This document shows positions 9,490 to 18,190 of a stretch of DNA of 64,000 nt, piece by piece. The notes under the pieces were generated by a model. It searched no databases and was not told the origin of the DNA. It saw only the letters and a list, made by a program, of their open reading frames with translations. The stretch's first letter is position 1. Each line of letters opens with the position of its first letter. A program made the translations under genes and the position numbers. The stretch lies in contig NZ_QNRK01000021.1 of NCBI RefSeq assembly GCF_003315135.1, positions 62,001 to 126,000 of the forward strand, given 5' to 3'. Source of the DNA: Roseiarcus fermentans. Lineage in GTDB: Bacteria > Pseudomonadota > Alphaproteobacteria > Rhizobiales > Beijerinckiaceae.

Positions 9490-10632
9490 TTAATTGCCGC
9501 TCGACACCAGCCGCAGGATGTCGTGCGACGTTGTGAACACCAGCAGCGTCGCCACCAGCACGATGCCCACTCTCAGCCCGATTTCCTGCATGCGCTGGCT
9601 CAGCGGCCGGCCGAGCAGCGCCTCGAAGGCGTAGAAGACGAGGTGCCCGCCGTCGAGCAGCGGAATCGGCAACAGGTTCATGAAACCCACCGAGACCGAG
9701 ATCAGGGCCGCGTAGTAGAATAGATCGAAGACGCTGATCTTGGCGATTTCCCCCGCCATCTGGGCGGCCCCGATGAGCCCGGACATCTGGTCGGTCGATT
9801 CGCGCCCGGCGACGACGCCGACGATATAGAGCGCGGTCGACTTCGTGATCACCCAGACCCTGTCCGCGCCCCAGGCGGCGCAAACCGGGACGCTGCAGCG
9901 CGCGATCCGGGTGTCGCTCGGCGCCGTCGACGACCCGAGGCCGAGATGGCTCATCTTGCGCTTGCCGAACACGCCCTGGTCGACCACGGTGACGGCCGGC
10001 GTCGCGGTCAATCCGACGGTTCGGCCGTCGCGCTCGACCTGGAAGGTCAAGGGGAGGCCGGCGCTCAGGAGCGTCGCCTCCTGCAACGCCTCGAAGCTGC
10101 GGACCGGATCGCCGTCGACCGACTTGACGAGGTCGCCGGGCAGGAAACCGGCCGCCGCGGCGGGGCTGTTCGCCTCGACGCGGCCGACGCGGGGCATGTG
10201 CTCGACGCGGCCGAAACTCATGAACACGCCGGTGAAGATGACGAAGGCGAGCAGGAAATTGGCGACCGGCCCGGCGAGCACGATGGCGGCGCGATTCTGG
10301 ACCGGTTGCGCAGCGAGCGTGCGCGACGGCTCGACCCCGATGTCGAGCGTCCCGACATCGACGCTGGCGGCGTTGGCGTCGCCGTGGAACTTGACGTAGC
10401 CGCCGAGCGGAAGCGCCCCGACCCGCCAGCGGGTTCCGTGCGAATCGACCCGCGCGAACAGCTCCGGCCCGAAGCCGATGGAGAAGGCGTCGATCCGCAC
10501 GCCGCACCATCGTCCGACGAGATAGTGCCCGAGCTCGTGGATGAACACGATCGCGCTGATGATCACGATGAACGGCAGGACATACCAGCCGAGCCACGAC
10601 AGGAGCTCGGAAACCGGGTGCAGGATCGCCAT
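9490..10632 (-). CDS. rseP: RIP zinc metalloprotease RseP (site-2 protease)
   Basis: The product is a 380-residue polytopic membrane protein with HELGH at residues 32-36 in the first transmembrane helix, the zinc/catalytic motif of site-2 proteases. A central PDZ domain (about 120-200; RVGRVEANSPAAAAGFLPGD) and the NLLPIPLLDGGHL motif carrying the third metal ligand follow. There is one PDZ domain rather than the two of E. coli RseP, which is common in alphaproteobacteria. It cleaves transmembrane segments of anti-sigma factors or signal-peptide remnants. The gene follows dxr by 83 bases and precedes bamA by about 250 bases. Confidence 0.95.
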   Translation of the reverse strand: MAILHPVSELLSWLGWYVLPFIVIISAIVFIHELGHYLVGRWCGVRIDAFSIGFGPELFARVDSHGTRWRVGALPLGGYVKFHGDANAASVDVGTLDIGVEPSRTLAAQPVQNRAAIVLAGPVANFLLAFVIFTGVFMSFGRVEHMPRVGRVEANSPAAAAGFLPGDLVKSVDGDPVRSFEALQEATLLSAGLPLTFQVERDGRTVGLTATPAVTVVDQGVFGKRKMSHLGLGSSTAPSDTRIARCSVPVCAAWGADRVWVITKSTALYIVGVVAGRESTDQMSGLIGAAQMAGEIAKISVFDLFYYAALISVSVGFMNLLPIPLLDGGHLVFYAFEALLGRPLSQRMQEIGLRVGIVLVATLLVFTTSHDILRLVSSGN

Positions 10633-10715
10633 CGACGTCTCCGCGCGCGCGCCCCGCGCATCGCCCGGCTGGAGCCGGGCCGGGTTTCACAAAACAGCCG
10701 CCGGACCGACCGGCC

Positions 10716-11933
10716 TCAGGCCAGGAGTCCGCGGGTTCTCTCGCCCGCCATATGGTGGACGGCGAGCGCCTGCGCAACGCTCGAAGGCGGCGCGAGCTCT
10801 CCCGCCGCGCTCATCGCCAGGATCGTCCGGTCGACGAGCCGGGCAATGTCGCTGAAGCCGATCCGGCGGTCGAGAAACGCCGCGACGGCGACCTCGTTGG
10901 CGGCGTTGAGCGCGGTCGGAGCGCCGCCGCCCGCCCGCAGGGCGTCGATGGCGATGCCGAGCGCGGGAAACCGCTCGAGGTCCGCGCGCTCGAAGGTCAG
11001 GCGGCCGAGCGCGGCGAGATCGGGCGAACGCACGCCCGAGGCGATGCGGTCCGGATAGGCGAGACAATGCGCGACCGGGGTGCGCATGTCGGGCGACGCC
11101 ATTCCGGCGATCATCGATCCGTCGGCGAAGGTGACGAAGCCGTGGATGATCGACTGGGGATGGACGACGACGTCGAGCCGGTCCGGCGGGACCCCGAACA
11201 GGAAATGCGCCTCGATCAGCTCGAGGCCCTTGTTCATCAGGCCGGCCGAATCGATCGTCACCTTGGGTCCCATCACCCAGTTGGGATGCGCCAGCGCCTG
11301 CTCGGGGGTCGCCGCGGCGATGCGCTCGGCGCTCCATTCCCGGAACGGGCCGCCCGAAGCGGTGATCGTCATCACCGCGATCGTGTCCTTGTCGCGCGAT
11401 CCGATCGCCTGGAACAGCGCGTTGTGCTCGGAATCCAGCGGCAGGAGCAGGCTTCCGGCGCGCGCCGCGGTCTCCATGATCACCGCGCCGGCGCACACCA
11501 GCGTCTCCTTGTTGGCGAGCGCGACCGTGCGCCCGGCCGAGACCGCCGCGAAGGTCGGCTCGAGCCCGGCGGCGCCGACGATCGCCGACACGACGAGGTC
11601 CGCCTCGCGCAACGCCGCCTCGCGGACCGCCTCCGGCCCGGCCGCGGCCTCGACGCCCGTCCCGGCGAGCCCCGCCTTGAGGTCGGCGTAGGAGGCCGGA
11701 TCGGCGATCGCCGCGAAGTCCGCGCCGAGTTCGATCGCGCGGCGGGCGAGCGCCGCGCCGTCGCGACCGCCCGCGACCGAGACGACGGCGAACCGGCCGG
11801 GCGCTGCGGCGATGACCTGGGCGCACGAGCCGCCGATCGAACCGGTGGCGCCGAGAATCGCGAGCCGCCTGGGCGGCGTGCGCCGGCTTGAAACGGTCTC
11901 GGGAGAAAGATCCAGGTCGAGTGCGCTCACCAT
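10716..11933 (-). CDS. dxr: 1-deoxy-D-xylulose 5-phosphate reductoisomerase
   Basis: Dxr catalyses the committed step of the MEP isoprenoid pathway, converting DXP to 2-C-methylerythritol 4-phosphate with NADPH. The 405-residue product has the NADPH-binding LAILGATGSIGGS, ALANKETLVCAG, the substrate loop TASGGPFREW, and HPNWVMGPKVTIDSAGLMNKG with metal and substrate ligands. The ATG at 11933 lies inside the end of cdsA (7-base overlap). Upstream reading to 12731 in this frame is a shadow of cdsA. Confidence 0.96.
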   Translation of the reverse strand: MVSALDLDLSPETVSSRRTPPRRLAILGATGSIGGSCAQVIAAAPGRFAVVSVAGGRDGAALARRAIELGADFAAIADPASYADLKAGLAGTGVEAAAGPEAVREAALREADLVVSAIVGAAGLEPTFAAVSAGRTVALANKETLVCAGAVIMETAARAGSLLLPLDSEHNALFQAIGSRDKDTIAVMTITASGGPFREWSAERIAAATPEQALAHPNWVMGPKVTIDSAGLMNKGLELIEAHFLFGVPPDRLDVVVHPQSIIHGFVTFADGSMIAGMASPDMRTPVAHCLAYPDRIASGVRSPDLAALGRLTFERADLERFPALGIAIDALRAGGGAPTALNAANEVAVAAFLDRRIGFSDIARLVDRTILAMSAAGELAPPSSVAQALAVHHMAGERTRGLLA

Positions 11934-12796
11934 TGGAACAATCCGCTTGCGATGAAGGAGCCGCGGGTGTTGAGCGCGGCGACGACGGCGGCGAAGGCCG
12001 AGGCGGCGATGAAGGAATCCAGCCGGTCCATCAGCCCGCCGTGGCCCGGAATGAGGCCGCTCGAATCCTTGACCCCGAAGCGGCGCTTGACCGCCGATTC
12101 GAACAGGTCGCCCAGTTCCGACACGATCGCCGCGGCGAGACCGAGGGTGAAGACCTCGTCCATGAGGATCGAGCCGGGAACGAGAACCAGGGCCAGGGCC
12201 AGTCCGAGCGCGGCTCCCGCGAGCGCCCCGGCGATCGCCCCCGACCAGGTCTTGCCCGGCGAGACGCTCGCCCAGAGCCTCGGTCCGCCGATCGCGCGGC
12301 CGGCGAAATAGGCCGCGACGTCCGCGCCCCAGACGATGGCGAACAGCCACAGGATCGCCGGCAGCCCATAGGACGGACTGGTCTGCAGCAGCCCGAGGCT
12401 GACGACCAGCGCGCCCGCGTAGAGCGCGCCCGCCGCCGCCCAGATCCGGTCTCGCGGCGCAGCGACGGCGCCGACGGCGAGCGCGGCCGCTGCGAGCGCG
12501 GCGAGGGAGAGGAGCGCATGATTGTGAAGGGTCTCGAGCGCGGCGAGCGCGAGCAGGAGCGCGCCCGCGGCGACCCGCGCAGCGAGCCGCTCCCCCCCGA
12601 CGAGCCGCTGCCATTCCCACAGGACGATCGCCGAGGCGACCCACCAGAAGGCGACAAAGACGATTCCGCCGAACCAGGTCGCGGCGAGCGCGGCCAGTCC
12701 GAGCACGATCGCCGCGGCGACGCGCGGCCACAGGTCGGGCCCGATCCGGGTCCCTTCCCTGCCCTGCGCCGGTTCGTCGGTCGGGTTCGCGCTCAT
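11927..12796 (-). CDS. cdsA: Phosphatidate cytidylyltransferase
   Basis: CdsA makes CDP-diacylglycerol from phosphatidate and CTP at the inner membrane, the branch point of phospholipid synthesis. The 289-residue protein has about eight hydrophobic segments and the family signature near the C-terminus, SAVKRRFGVKDSSGLIPGHG followed by GLMDRLDS, which holds the metal-binding Asp residues. It starts 10 bases after the uppS stop and overlaps dxr, so the genes are translated as one block. Confidence 0.95.
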   Translation of the reverse strand: MSANPTDEPAQGREGTRIGPDLWPRVAAAIVLGLAALAATWFGGIVFVAFWWVASAIVLWEWQRLVGGERLAARVAAGALLLALAALETLHNHALLSLAALAAAALAVGAVAAPRDRIWAAAGALYAGALVVSLGLLQTSPSYGLPAILWLFAIVWGADVAAYFAGRAIGGPRLWASVSPGKTWSGAIAGALAGAALGLALALVLVPGSILMDEVFTLGLAAAIVSELGDLFESAVKRRFGVKDSSGLIPGHGGLMDRLDSFIAASAFAAVVAALNTRGSFIASGLFQW

Positions 12797-12806
12797 CCGG
12801 TCGCCC

Positions 12807-13571
12807 TCACGAGGCGGTCATGGCGGCAGTCGTGTGGACGACCGCGCCGAAGCGGCGCTCGCGCGCAGCGTATTGCTCGAGCGCGGCGACGAACGCCGCG
12901 TCGTCGAAGTCCGGCCAGAGAATCGGCAGGAAGACGAGCTCGGCGTAGGCTGCCTGCCAGAGCAGGAAATTCGACAGCCGCATCTCGCCCGAGGTGCGGA
13001 TGATCAGGTCCGGGTCGGGGATGTCCGCGCTGTCGAGCCGGGCGGCGAAGTCCTCGTCGCTGATCGCGTCGGGATCGATTCGCCCCTGGCGGACGTCTTC
13101 GGCCAGACGCCGGGCGGCCGACACGATCTCGTGCCGCGACCCGTAGTTGAAGGCGACGACGAGGGTCAGGCCGCAGTTGTCCCGGGTGAGCTGCTCGGCC
13201 TCCTCGAGCAGGGCGAGAATGTCGGGCGGGAGCCCCTCGCGCTCGCCGATCACGCGCACGCGCACGAAATTCTTGTGCAGTTCGGCGAGATCGACCCGGA
13301 TGAAGCGCTTCAGCAGGCCCATCAGGAGCGCCACTTCGTCGGCCGGGCGGCGCCAGTTCTCGGAAGAGAACGTGTAGATGGTGAGGAAGCGAACATCGTG
13401 GTCGATCGCCGAACGCACCGCGCGACGCACGGCCTCGACGCCGCGCCGATGACCCTCGAACCGGGGCAGGCCGCGCGCCTTGGCCCAGCGGCCGTTGCCG
13501 TCCATGATGATGGCGACATGCGCGGGCGTCTGGTCCGAGCGAGGACCGGCCGGGGAGCGTGCGAAGGGCAT
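12807..13571 (-). CDS. uppS: Isoprenyl transferase (undecaprenyl diphosphate synthase)
   Basis: UppS elongates farnesyl diphosphate to undecaprenyl diphosphate, the lipid carrier for peptidoglycan and O-antigen. The product has 254 residues. The cis-prenyltransferase motifs are intact: [37 protein letters not shown], and [20 protein letters not shown]. The ATG at 13571 (MPFARSPAG) is chosen because sequence upstream in this frame is not homologous. It follows frr by 31 bases. Confidence 0.96.
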   Translation of the reverse strand: MPFARSPAGPRSDQTPAHVAIIMDGNGRWAKARGLPRFEGHRRGVEAVRRAVRSAIDHDVRFLTIYTFSSENWRRPADEVALLMGLLKRFIRVDLAELHKNFVRVRVIGEREGLPPDILALLEEAEQLTRDNCGLTLVVAFNYGSRHEIVSAARRLAEDVRQGRIDPDAISDEDFAARLDSADIPDPDLIIRTSGEMRLSNFLLWQAAYAELVFLPILWPDFDDAAFVAALEQYAARERRFGAVVHTTAAMTAS

Positions 13572-13602
13572 GCGGGGGATCCTCCGGCTTCGGCCGTTCC
13601 GC

Positions 13603-14169
13603 TTAGACCTGCATGATCTCCTTTTCCTTCGCCGCGAGCGAGGCGTCGATCTCCTTGATCGCCAGATCGGTCGCCTTCTGCACCTCCGCCGCCTGCTTGG
13701 CTTCGTCGTCCTCGCTGATCGCGTGCTCCTTGAGCAGCTTCTTGAGGACGTCGATCCCGTCGCGGCGCACGTGACGGACCGCGACGCGGGCATCCTCCGA
13801 GTACTTGTGCGCGATCTTCGCCATTTCCTTGCGCCGCTGCTCGTTGAGCTCGGGAATGCGGATGCGCAACGTCGTGCCTTCGACCGTCGGGCTGAGGCCG
13901 AGATTGGAATCGCGGATCGCCTTGTCGACCGCATGCACCATGCTCTTGTCCCAGACGGACACGGCGAGCGCGCGCGGCTCGGGAACGCTGATGGTGGCGA
14001 CCTGGACGATCGGCATGCGCTGACCGTAGGCCTCGACCTGGACCGGCTCGAGCAGGCTCGCGCTCGCCCGGCCCGTTCGCAAGCCGCCCAGCTCGTGCTT
14101 GAGGGATGCGTGGGCGGCCTGCATGCGCCGCTTGAGATCATCGAGATCGAATTTGGGCAATTGCGCCAT
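13603..14169 (-). CDS. frr: Ribosome recycling factor
   Basis: The product has 188 residues, the normal length for RRF, which with EF-G splits post-termination ribosomes. The conserved [20 protein letters not shown], the [16 protein letters not shown] arginine-rich segment and [15 protein letters not shown] are all present. In many proteobacteria frr follows rpsB-tsf-pyrH; here none of those genes precedes it, and upstream is a 146-base gap and then a DUF502 gene. The gap contains a GC-rich hairpin around 14207-14226 and probably the operon promoter. Confidence 0.97.
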   Translation of the reverse strand: MAQLPKFDLDDLKRRMQAAHASLKHELGGLRTGRASASLLEPVQVEAYGQRMPIVQVATISVPEPRALAVSVWDKSMVHAVDKAIRDSNLGLSPTVEGTTLRIRIPELNEQRRKEMAKIAHKYSEDARVAVRHVRRDGIDVLKKLLKEHAISEDDEAKQAAEVQKATDLAIKEIDASLAAKEKEIMQV

Positions 14170-14315
14170 GATGGTCCTATTCGATGTTCGTTCGCGAGCC
14201 GTCCCCGCCGCCTTGGCGGCGGCGCGAGGCTCGGCCGTCTTCTCTACGGGCGGCCATCGGCCTCATTAGCATAGCTGGCCGGTTGTGACAGCGTAGAAAA
14301 GGCGGAGCTCGGGCG

Positions 14316-15023
14316 CTATCCGGCCGGCGCGCGGGCCAGTCGCGCAGCCTCGGCCATCGCCGCGAGTTGGCCCGCGCCCTCTGGCTGGATCAGTCCGGCC
14401 GACATGATCAGCTTGGCCGCTTCGTCCGCGGTGATCGTCAGTTCGACGATGTCGTCGGCCGCGATGTAGAAGAAGAAGCCGGTCGTCGGGTTGGGCGTGC
14501 ACGGCATGAACACCGACACCATCGGCTTGTCGCCCGGCAGCGCGCGCGCCATCACCGAACCGGGGTCGGACGACAGGAACACGATCGACCAGCTGCCCTT
14601 GACCGGGAATTCGACCAGGCCGACCTTGCGAAACTGCGAGCCCGACTGACTGAAGACGGTCTCGAACACCTGTTTCAGGCCCTTGTAGACGCCGCGCACC
14701 ACCGGCGTGCGGTCGAGCATCGCCTCGCTGAAGCCGACCACGCTGCGGCCGATGATGTTGGCGGCGAGGAAGCCGAGCACGGTCAATCCCACCACGGCGA
14801 TCAGGACGCCGAGGCCGGGAACGTGGAACGGCAGCCAGCCGTCGGGCGACAGGCTCTGGGGAAGCAGCGGCTTCACCCAGTTGTCGATCGTATTGACGAC
14901 GAACCAGGCGATGTAGGCCGTCACCGCGACCGGTCCGAACACCACGAGGCCGGTGAAGAACCACGACCGAAGCTGACGTGCGAACGAGCGGTGGATGGAG
15001 GCAGGCGAAGATTCGATCGACAT
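14316..15023 (-). CDS. DUF502 family membrane protein
   Basis: A 235-residue protein with two strong transmembrane segments (about 22-48 and 70-95) and the DUF502 landmarks GLVVFGPVAVTAYIAW, VVRGVYKGLKQVFETV and FMPCTPNPTTGFFFY. Bacterial and plant DUF502 proteins are membrane proteins of uncertain function; plant members (LCV/COV) affect vascular patterning. ATG at 15023 is the first plausible start. It is transcribed in the same direction as the envelope operon, but a gap separates it from frr. Confidence 0.85.
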   Translation of the reverse strand: MSIESSPASIHRSFARQLRSWFFTGLVVFGPVAVTAYIAWFVVNTIDNWVKPLLPQSLSPDGWLPFHVPGLGVLIAVVGLTVLGFLAANIIGRSVVGFSEAMLDRTPVVRGVYKGLKQVFETVFSQSGSQFRKVGLVEFPVKGSWSIVFLSSDPGSVMARALPGDKPMVSVFMPCTPNPTTGFFFYIAADDIVELTITADEAAKLIMSAGLIQPEGAGQLAAMAEAARLARAPAG

Positions 15024-15094
15024 TCCGACACGCGACTTTTTTGCGCCGCAAAACTGGCGGCTTCGCGTGGCGAATGCAAGGCGCCGGCCGGCGC

Positions 15095-15529
15095 CTATTC
15101 CCGGTCTTCGCCGAGCTCGTAGTCCTCGCAGGAGCGGCCGAAGGCGTCGAGCGCGTCTTGCAGATAATCCGGCAAAAGCGGAATGCCGAGCAGGTACTTC
15201 CAGGTCGGGCCCTCGCGCCGGTCGTTGGCGGCGGCGACCGCCGCCTGCCAGTCGTCGGCCTCGTAGTCGCCGCGTCCGATCCAGGCGAGCGCCACCAGGG
15301 CCGCCGATTCGTCGACGTCGAGGTCGCGAACGAACTCGACCAGCTCGCGCCGGAAGGCGTTGTTGGCGTCGGTGAGGACGATTCGCTCGCCGTCGTCGGT
15401 CGGGTTGGACGCGTCGGGGTCGACGCCGACGTCCTCGCTCAGCAGTTCGCGCGCCTTTTCGATGATGAAACACACCTTGGCCGGATTGATTTCCGGCATC
15501 GGGCGCTCGCTCGTGTCGATCCTTCGCAT
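15095..15529 (-). CDS. DUF3775 domain protein
   Basis: A 144-residue acidic soluble protein. After a short leader it reads INPAKVCFIIEKARELL, then VDESAALVALAWIGRGDY and YLLGIPLLPDYLQDALDAFG, the pattern of the DUF3775 family found in alphaproteobacteria. The start at 15529 is chosen because AAGGAG sits 7 bases upstream; starts at 15550 and 15499 lack such a site. The function of the family is not known. It is 71 bases upstream of the DUF502 gene on the same strand. Confidence 0.8.
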   Translation of the reverse strand: MRRIDTSERPMPEINPAKVCFIIEKARELLSEDVGVDPDASNPTDDGERIVLTDANNAFRRELVEFVRDLDVDESAALVALAWIGRGDYEADDWQAAVAAANDRREGPTWKYLLGIPLLPDYLQDALDAFGRSCEDYELGEDRE

Positions 15530-15845
15530 TCCCGGACTCCTTCGCCGCATTCATGGCGCCGCAATACTCCGTCCGACTTGCGGCAGGTCAAAGCCGTTCG
15601 GAAAAACAGCCGCGGGCGAAGCGGACCGCCGACGCCGCGGCGCGCTGCGTAAGAAACACGGGGGGGCTCCGCCGCGTTCCCCTTCGACGCAGCGCGCGGC
15701 GCCTGCGGAAGCCCGCGTGTCGTTTCGCCCTGACAATGTCTTCAGCTGGTCAAATTGTTCAATGAGGCGGGACAATACTTATTTCACCTTCTTTTTCTGT
15801 CAACATGAGCTTGCCCGCCGCAGTCTCTGCCCAGCTCGCGATTAT
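15530..15845. other. Gene-free stretch with an inverted repeat
   Basis: No supported gene in about 316 bases. It holds an inverted repeat with an 11-base perfect core (GCGCGCTGCGT near 15640-15650 and its complement at 15687-15697). Base composition falls sharply after about 15740, where the sequence becomes AT-richer towards the decayed cytochrome gene. The minus-strand promoter of the DUF3775 gene should also lie here, but I see no convincing -35/-10 pair. Confidence 0.45.
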
Positions 15846-16300
15846 ATGCGCTATCGATGTGAACCTCTACGCTTCGCGCGGACCGTCGGGCTTTCGTCGC
15901 TCGTCTTTTTCGCCTAGGGGATCCTTCCGGCCTCGGCGCAACACGCCCCGCCGCCGGCCCCTTCGTTCTGGAGGGACCGGCAATGGCGCACGCCGAGGGA
16001 ATATGCAATAAATTACATAATTTCATTGGCGTTTTGCAGCCGACCCCGGCCGTGATTCCCATCTTCGTGTCCGATCCGCGATCCGACCGGCTTCGTCGCG
16101 ACGGAGCAACCATCGGGCGCGACCACCACAAGCGCGAACCCCTTCTTCAGGCTTTGGGGGTCAATCATCGGACAGGCTTCAGCTGCCACCAGCCGGCGAC
16201 GGGATGGTCGATCAGCGCCGCCAGCGCCCGGCAGCGCTTCGGCGACGGAGCGGCCAGCGGCGCCGATCCGCTATTCCGTCTTGCAGGAACTGGCGCTGAC
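15846..16300 (+). pseudogene. Decayed copy of the neighbouring di-heme cytochrome gene
   Basis: This stretch aligns in pieces with the first third of the intact gene that starts at 16553. A leader reading RYRCEPLRFAR then GLSSLVFFA, a TAG stop (15915-15917), then GILPASAQHAPP matches RFRGEPLHLPR, GFSILALFA and QGLPASAGNAPP in the intact copy. Further on, TPAVIPIFVSDP, ATEQPSGATTTSANPFF (another frame), and FSCHQPATGWSISAAS match TPAAIPAFESDP, ATDQPAGATLTASNAFF and FSCHQPQNGWAISAAS. At least two frameshifts and one stop break it, and the heme motif has become GFSCH, losing the first cysteine. No counterpart of the second heme domain is present. Confidence 0.85.
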
Positions 16301-16552
16301 AGAAAGCATCGCATTTCGCCCTATATTCACACTGAGAACTATATTTCCACGTCTTGACAACGCCTCTCAATTATAACATTCTTCAGTGAAACTACGAAAA
16401 CTTAATTTATCTGCGAGGAACGAAGTTCTCGACCCTTGCAACTTTGCAATGACCGTTTGAGCCCTGCGTTTATCGGAGCGGGGACTCCGATTGATCTAAT
16501 GATGGAGGTCATTTTGCGCTTTCGAGGCGAACCCTTACACTTGCCGCGAGAA

Positions 16553-18037
16553 ATGAAGTCGAAAGCCATCGGGTTTTCCATTCTCGCCCTATTTGCGCAA
16601 GGGCTCCCCGCGTCGGCAGGAAACGCTCCGCCGACCAACCGGTTGTGGTGGCTGGCGCCAGCGATCGAGCACGCCATGCAAATCCACAAGAGATTTCCTG
16701 ACACGCTGTTCGGATCCCAGACGACGCCAGCCGCAATTCCCGCTTTTGAATCCGATCCCGACCCGGCAGGGCTCGTCGCGACCGATCAACCCGCAGGCGC
16801 GACCCTCACAGCAAGCAACGCCTTTTTTCAGAATCTGGGAGCCAATCAGCGTACATGCTTTAGCTGCCACCAGCCGCAGAACGGATGGGCGATCAGCGCG
16901 GCCAGCGTCCAGCAACGCTTTTATTCAAGCCTTGGCAACGATCCACTCTTTCGTCTCATCGACGGCGCAACCTGCCCGAATTCCACCATTGAGACGTATG
17001 CGGGAAAAATTCTATCGTTTAGATTGCTCTTGACTAAGGGTCTCATAAGGGTTGGATTGCCTCTGCCTTCATCATTGACAATGACTGGCCTTGTTGATCC
17101 CTACCAATGTTCGAACAACACAACGGTAAACGTCGGGAGCACGTCTATATATTCTTTTTACAGGCGGCCATTACCGTCGACCAACTTTTTCTTCCAGACC
17201 TCCAACCCATCCAATCTCTTCATGTGGGACGGCCGTGAGCCAAGCCTCATCAGCCAAGCCAACGATGCGACCCTGATCCATGCGCAGGCGCCGACCGCGC
17301 CGACGTCGACCCAGCAGACGCAGATGGTCAGCTTCGAGTCCGGGATCTTCAGCGCGCAGAATTTCAGTTCCGCCGCCAGGTCGCTCCAGACGCAATCGGC
17401 GACGGGCGGGCCGTTCGCGCTATCGTCCCAGCCGTTCGTCCAGGGGGGGCCGCAGCCGAGCGCGGCTTCGCTGCCAGCTCCTTTCAACCTTTACACCAGT
17501 TGGGCGACCCTGACGGCGACCGATCCCGTGAGCGCGGCTCGGGAGTCGATTGCGCGCGGCGAGGCGATATTCAATTCGACCACAGCGAAGTCATGCGGCG
17601 GTTGCCACAATACGGTCAACAACGGCAATCGGGACAACGCCGCCAACCCGGGCATCCAGAAATTCTTCAACACGGGCCTTGCCAACGCGAGCGCCACGCC
17701 GCCCTCCGCGGGGCAGGGCATCACGTCGGCCGCCCTGGCGGATCTCGACATCTCCGGGCTGCCTGTCTTCACCGTCACGTGCAACGACGGCTCGAACCTG
17801 CAGGGCTCCGTATACACCGTCACCGATCTGGGTCGCGCGATGATCTCGGGCGTCTGCGCCGATATCGGAGCCTTCAAGGCGCCGTCGCTGCGCGGATTGG
17901 CCGCGCGCGCGCCCTATTTTCACAACGGCTCGGCCGCCACGCTTCTCAACGTCGTCAACTTCTACAACGACAATTTCAATCTCGGCCTGACGTCGTCGCA
18001 GGTGCAGGACCTGGTGAATTTCCTGAATACGCTGTAA
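16553..18037 (+). CDS. Exported di-heme c-type cytochrome (CcpA/MauG-like)
   Basis: The product has 494 residues. A signal peptide (about 1-24, ending near PASAGN) targets it to the periplasm. Two heme c attachment sites are visible: CFSCH at 102-106 and CGGCH at 348-352. Late motifs FKAPSLRGLAARAPYFHNGS and ATLLNVVNFYN are typical of the C-terminal domain of bacterial di-heme cytochrome c peroxidase/MauG-like proteins. The middle segment (about 150-290) is AT-richer and less typical. ATG at 16553 precedes the signal peptide directly; an ATG at 16499 or 16502 is possible. A decayed duplicate lies just upstream. Physiological electron donor and substrate are unknown. Confidence 0.85.
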   Translation: MKSKAIGFSILALFAQGLPASAGNAPPTNRLWWLAPAIEHAMQIHKRFPDTLFGSQTTPAAIPAFESDPDPAGLVATDQPAGATLTASNAFFQNLGANQRTCFSCHQPQNGWAISAASVQQRFYSSLGNDPLFRLIDGATCPNSTIETYAGKILSFRLLLTKGLIRVGLPLPSSLTMTGLVDPYQCSNNTTVNVGSTSIYSFYRRPLPSTNFFFQTSNPSNLFMWDGREPSLISQANDATLIHAQAPTAPTSTQQTQMVSFESGIFSAQNFSSAARSLQTQSATGGPFALSSQPFVQGGPQPSAASLPAPFNLYTSWATLTATDPVSAARESIARGEAIFNSTTAKSCGGCHNTVNNGNRDNAANPGIQKFFNTGLANASATPPSAGQGITSAALADLDISGLPVFTVTCNDGSNLQGSVYTVTDLGRAMISGVCADIGAFKAPSLRGLAARAPYFHNGSAATLLNVVNFYNDNFNLGLTSSQVQDLVNFLNTL

Positions 18038-18190
18038 TCCGGGCGCCATCGTTGCGGCCGTCAAGCCGCATCGTGGCCCCGTGACGATCGAGGGCGCGCG
18101 GGCCGGCGAGCGACATGCCGGCCCGCAGCGCCAGATCGACGACCACCCGGGGCGGGCGGGCCTTCTTCGCCGGCAAGCGGCCGCCGCACG

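Noticed and set aside
16354-16382. TTGACA followed by TATAAC upstream of the di-heme cytochrome gene
   Set aside because: The spacing between the hexamers is about 12 bases, too short for a sigma-70 promoter; the 17-base alternative (CATTCT) is weak.
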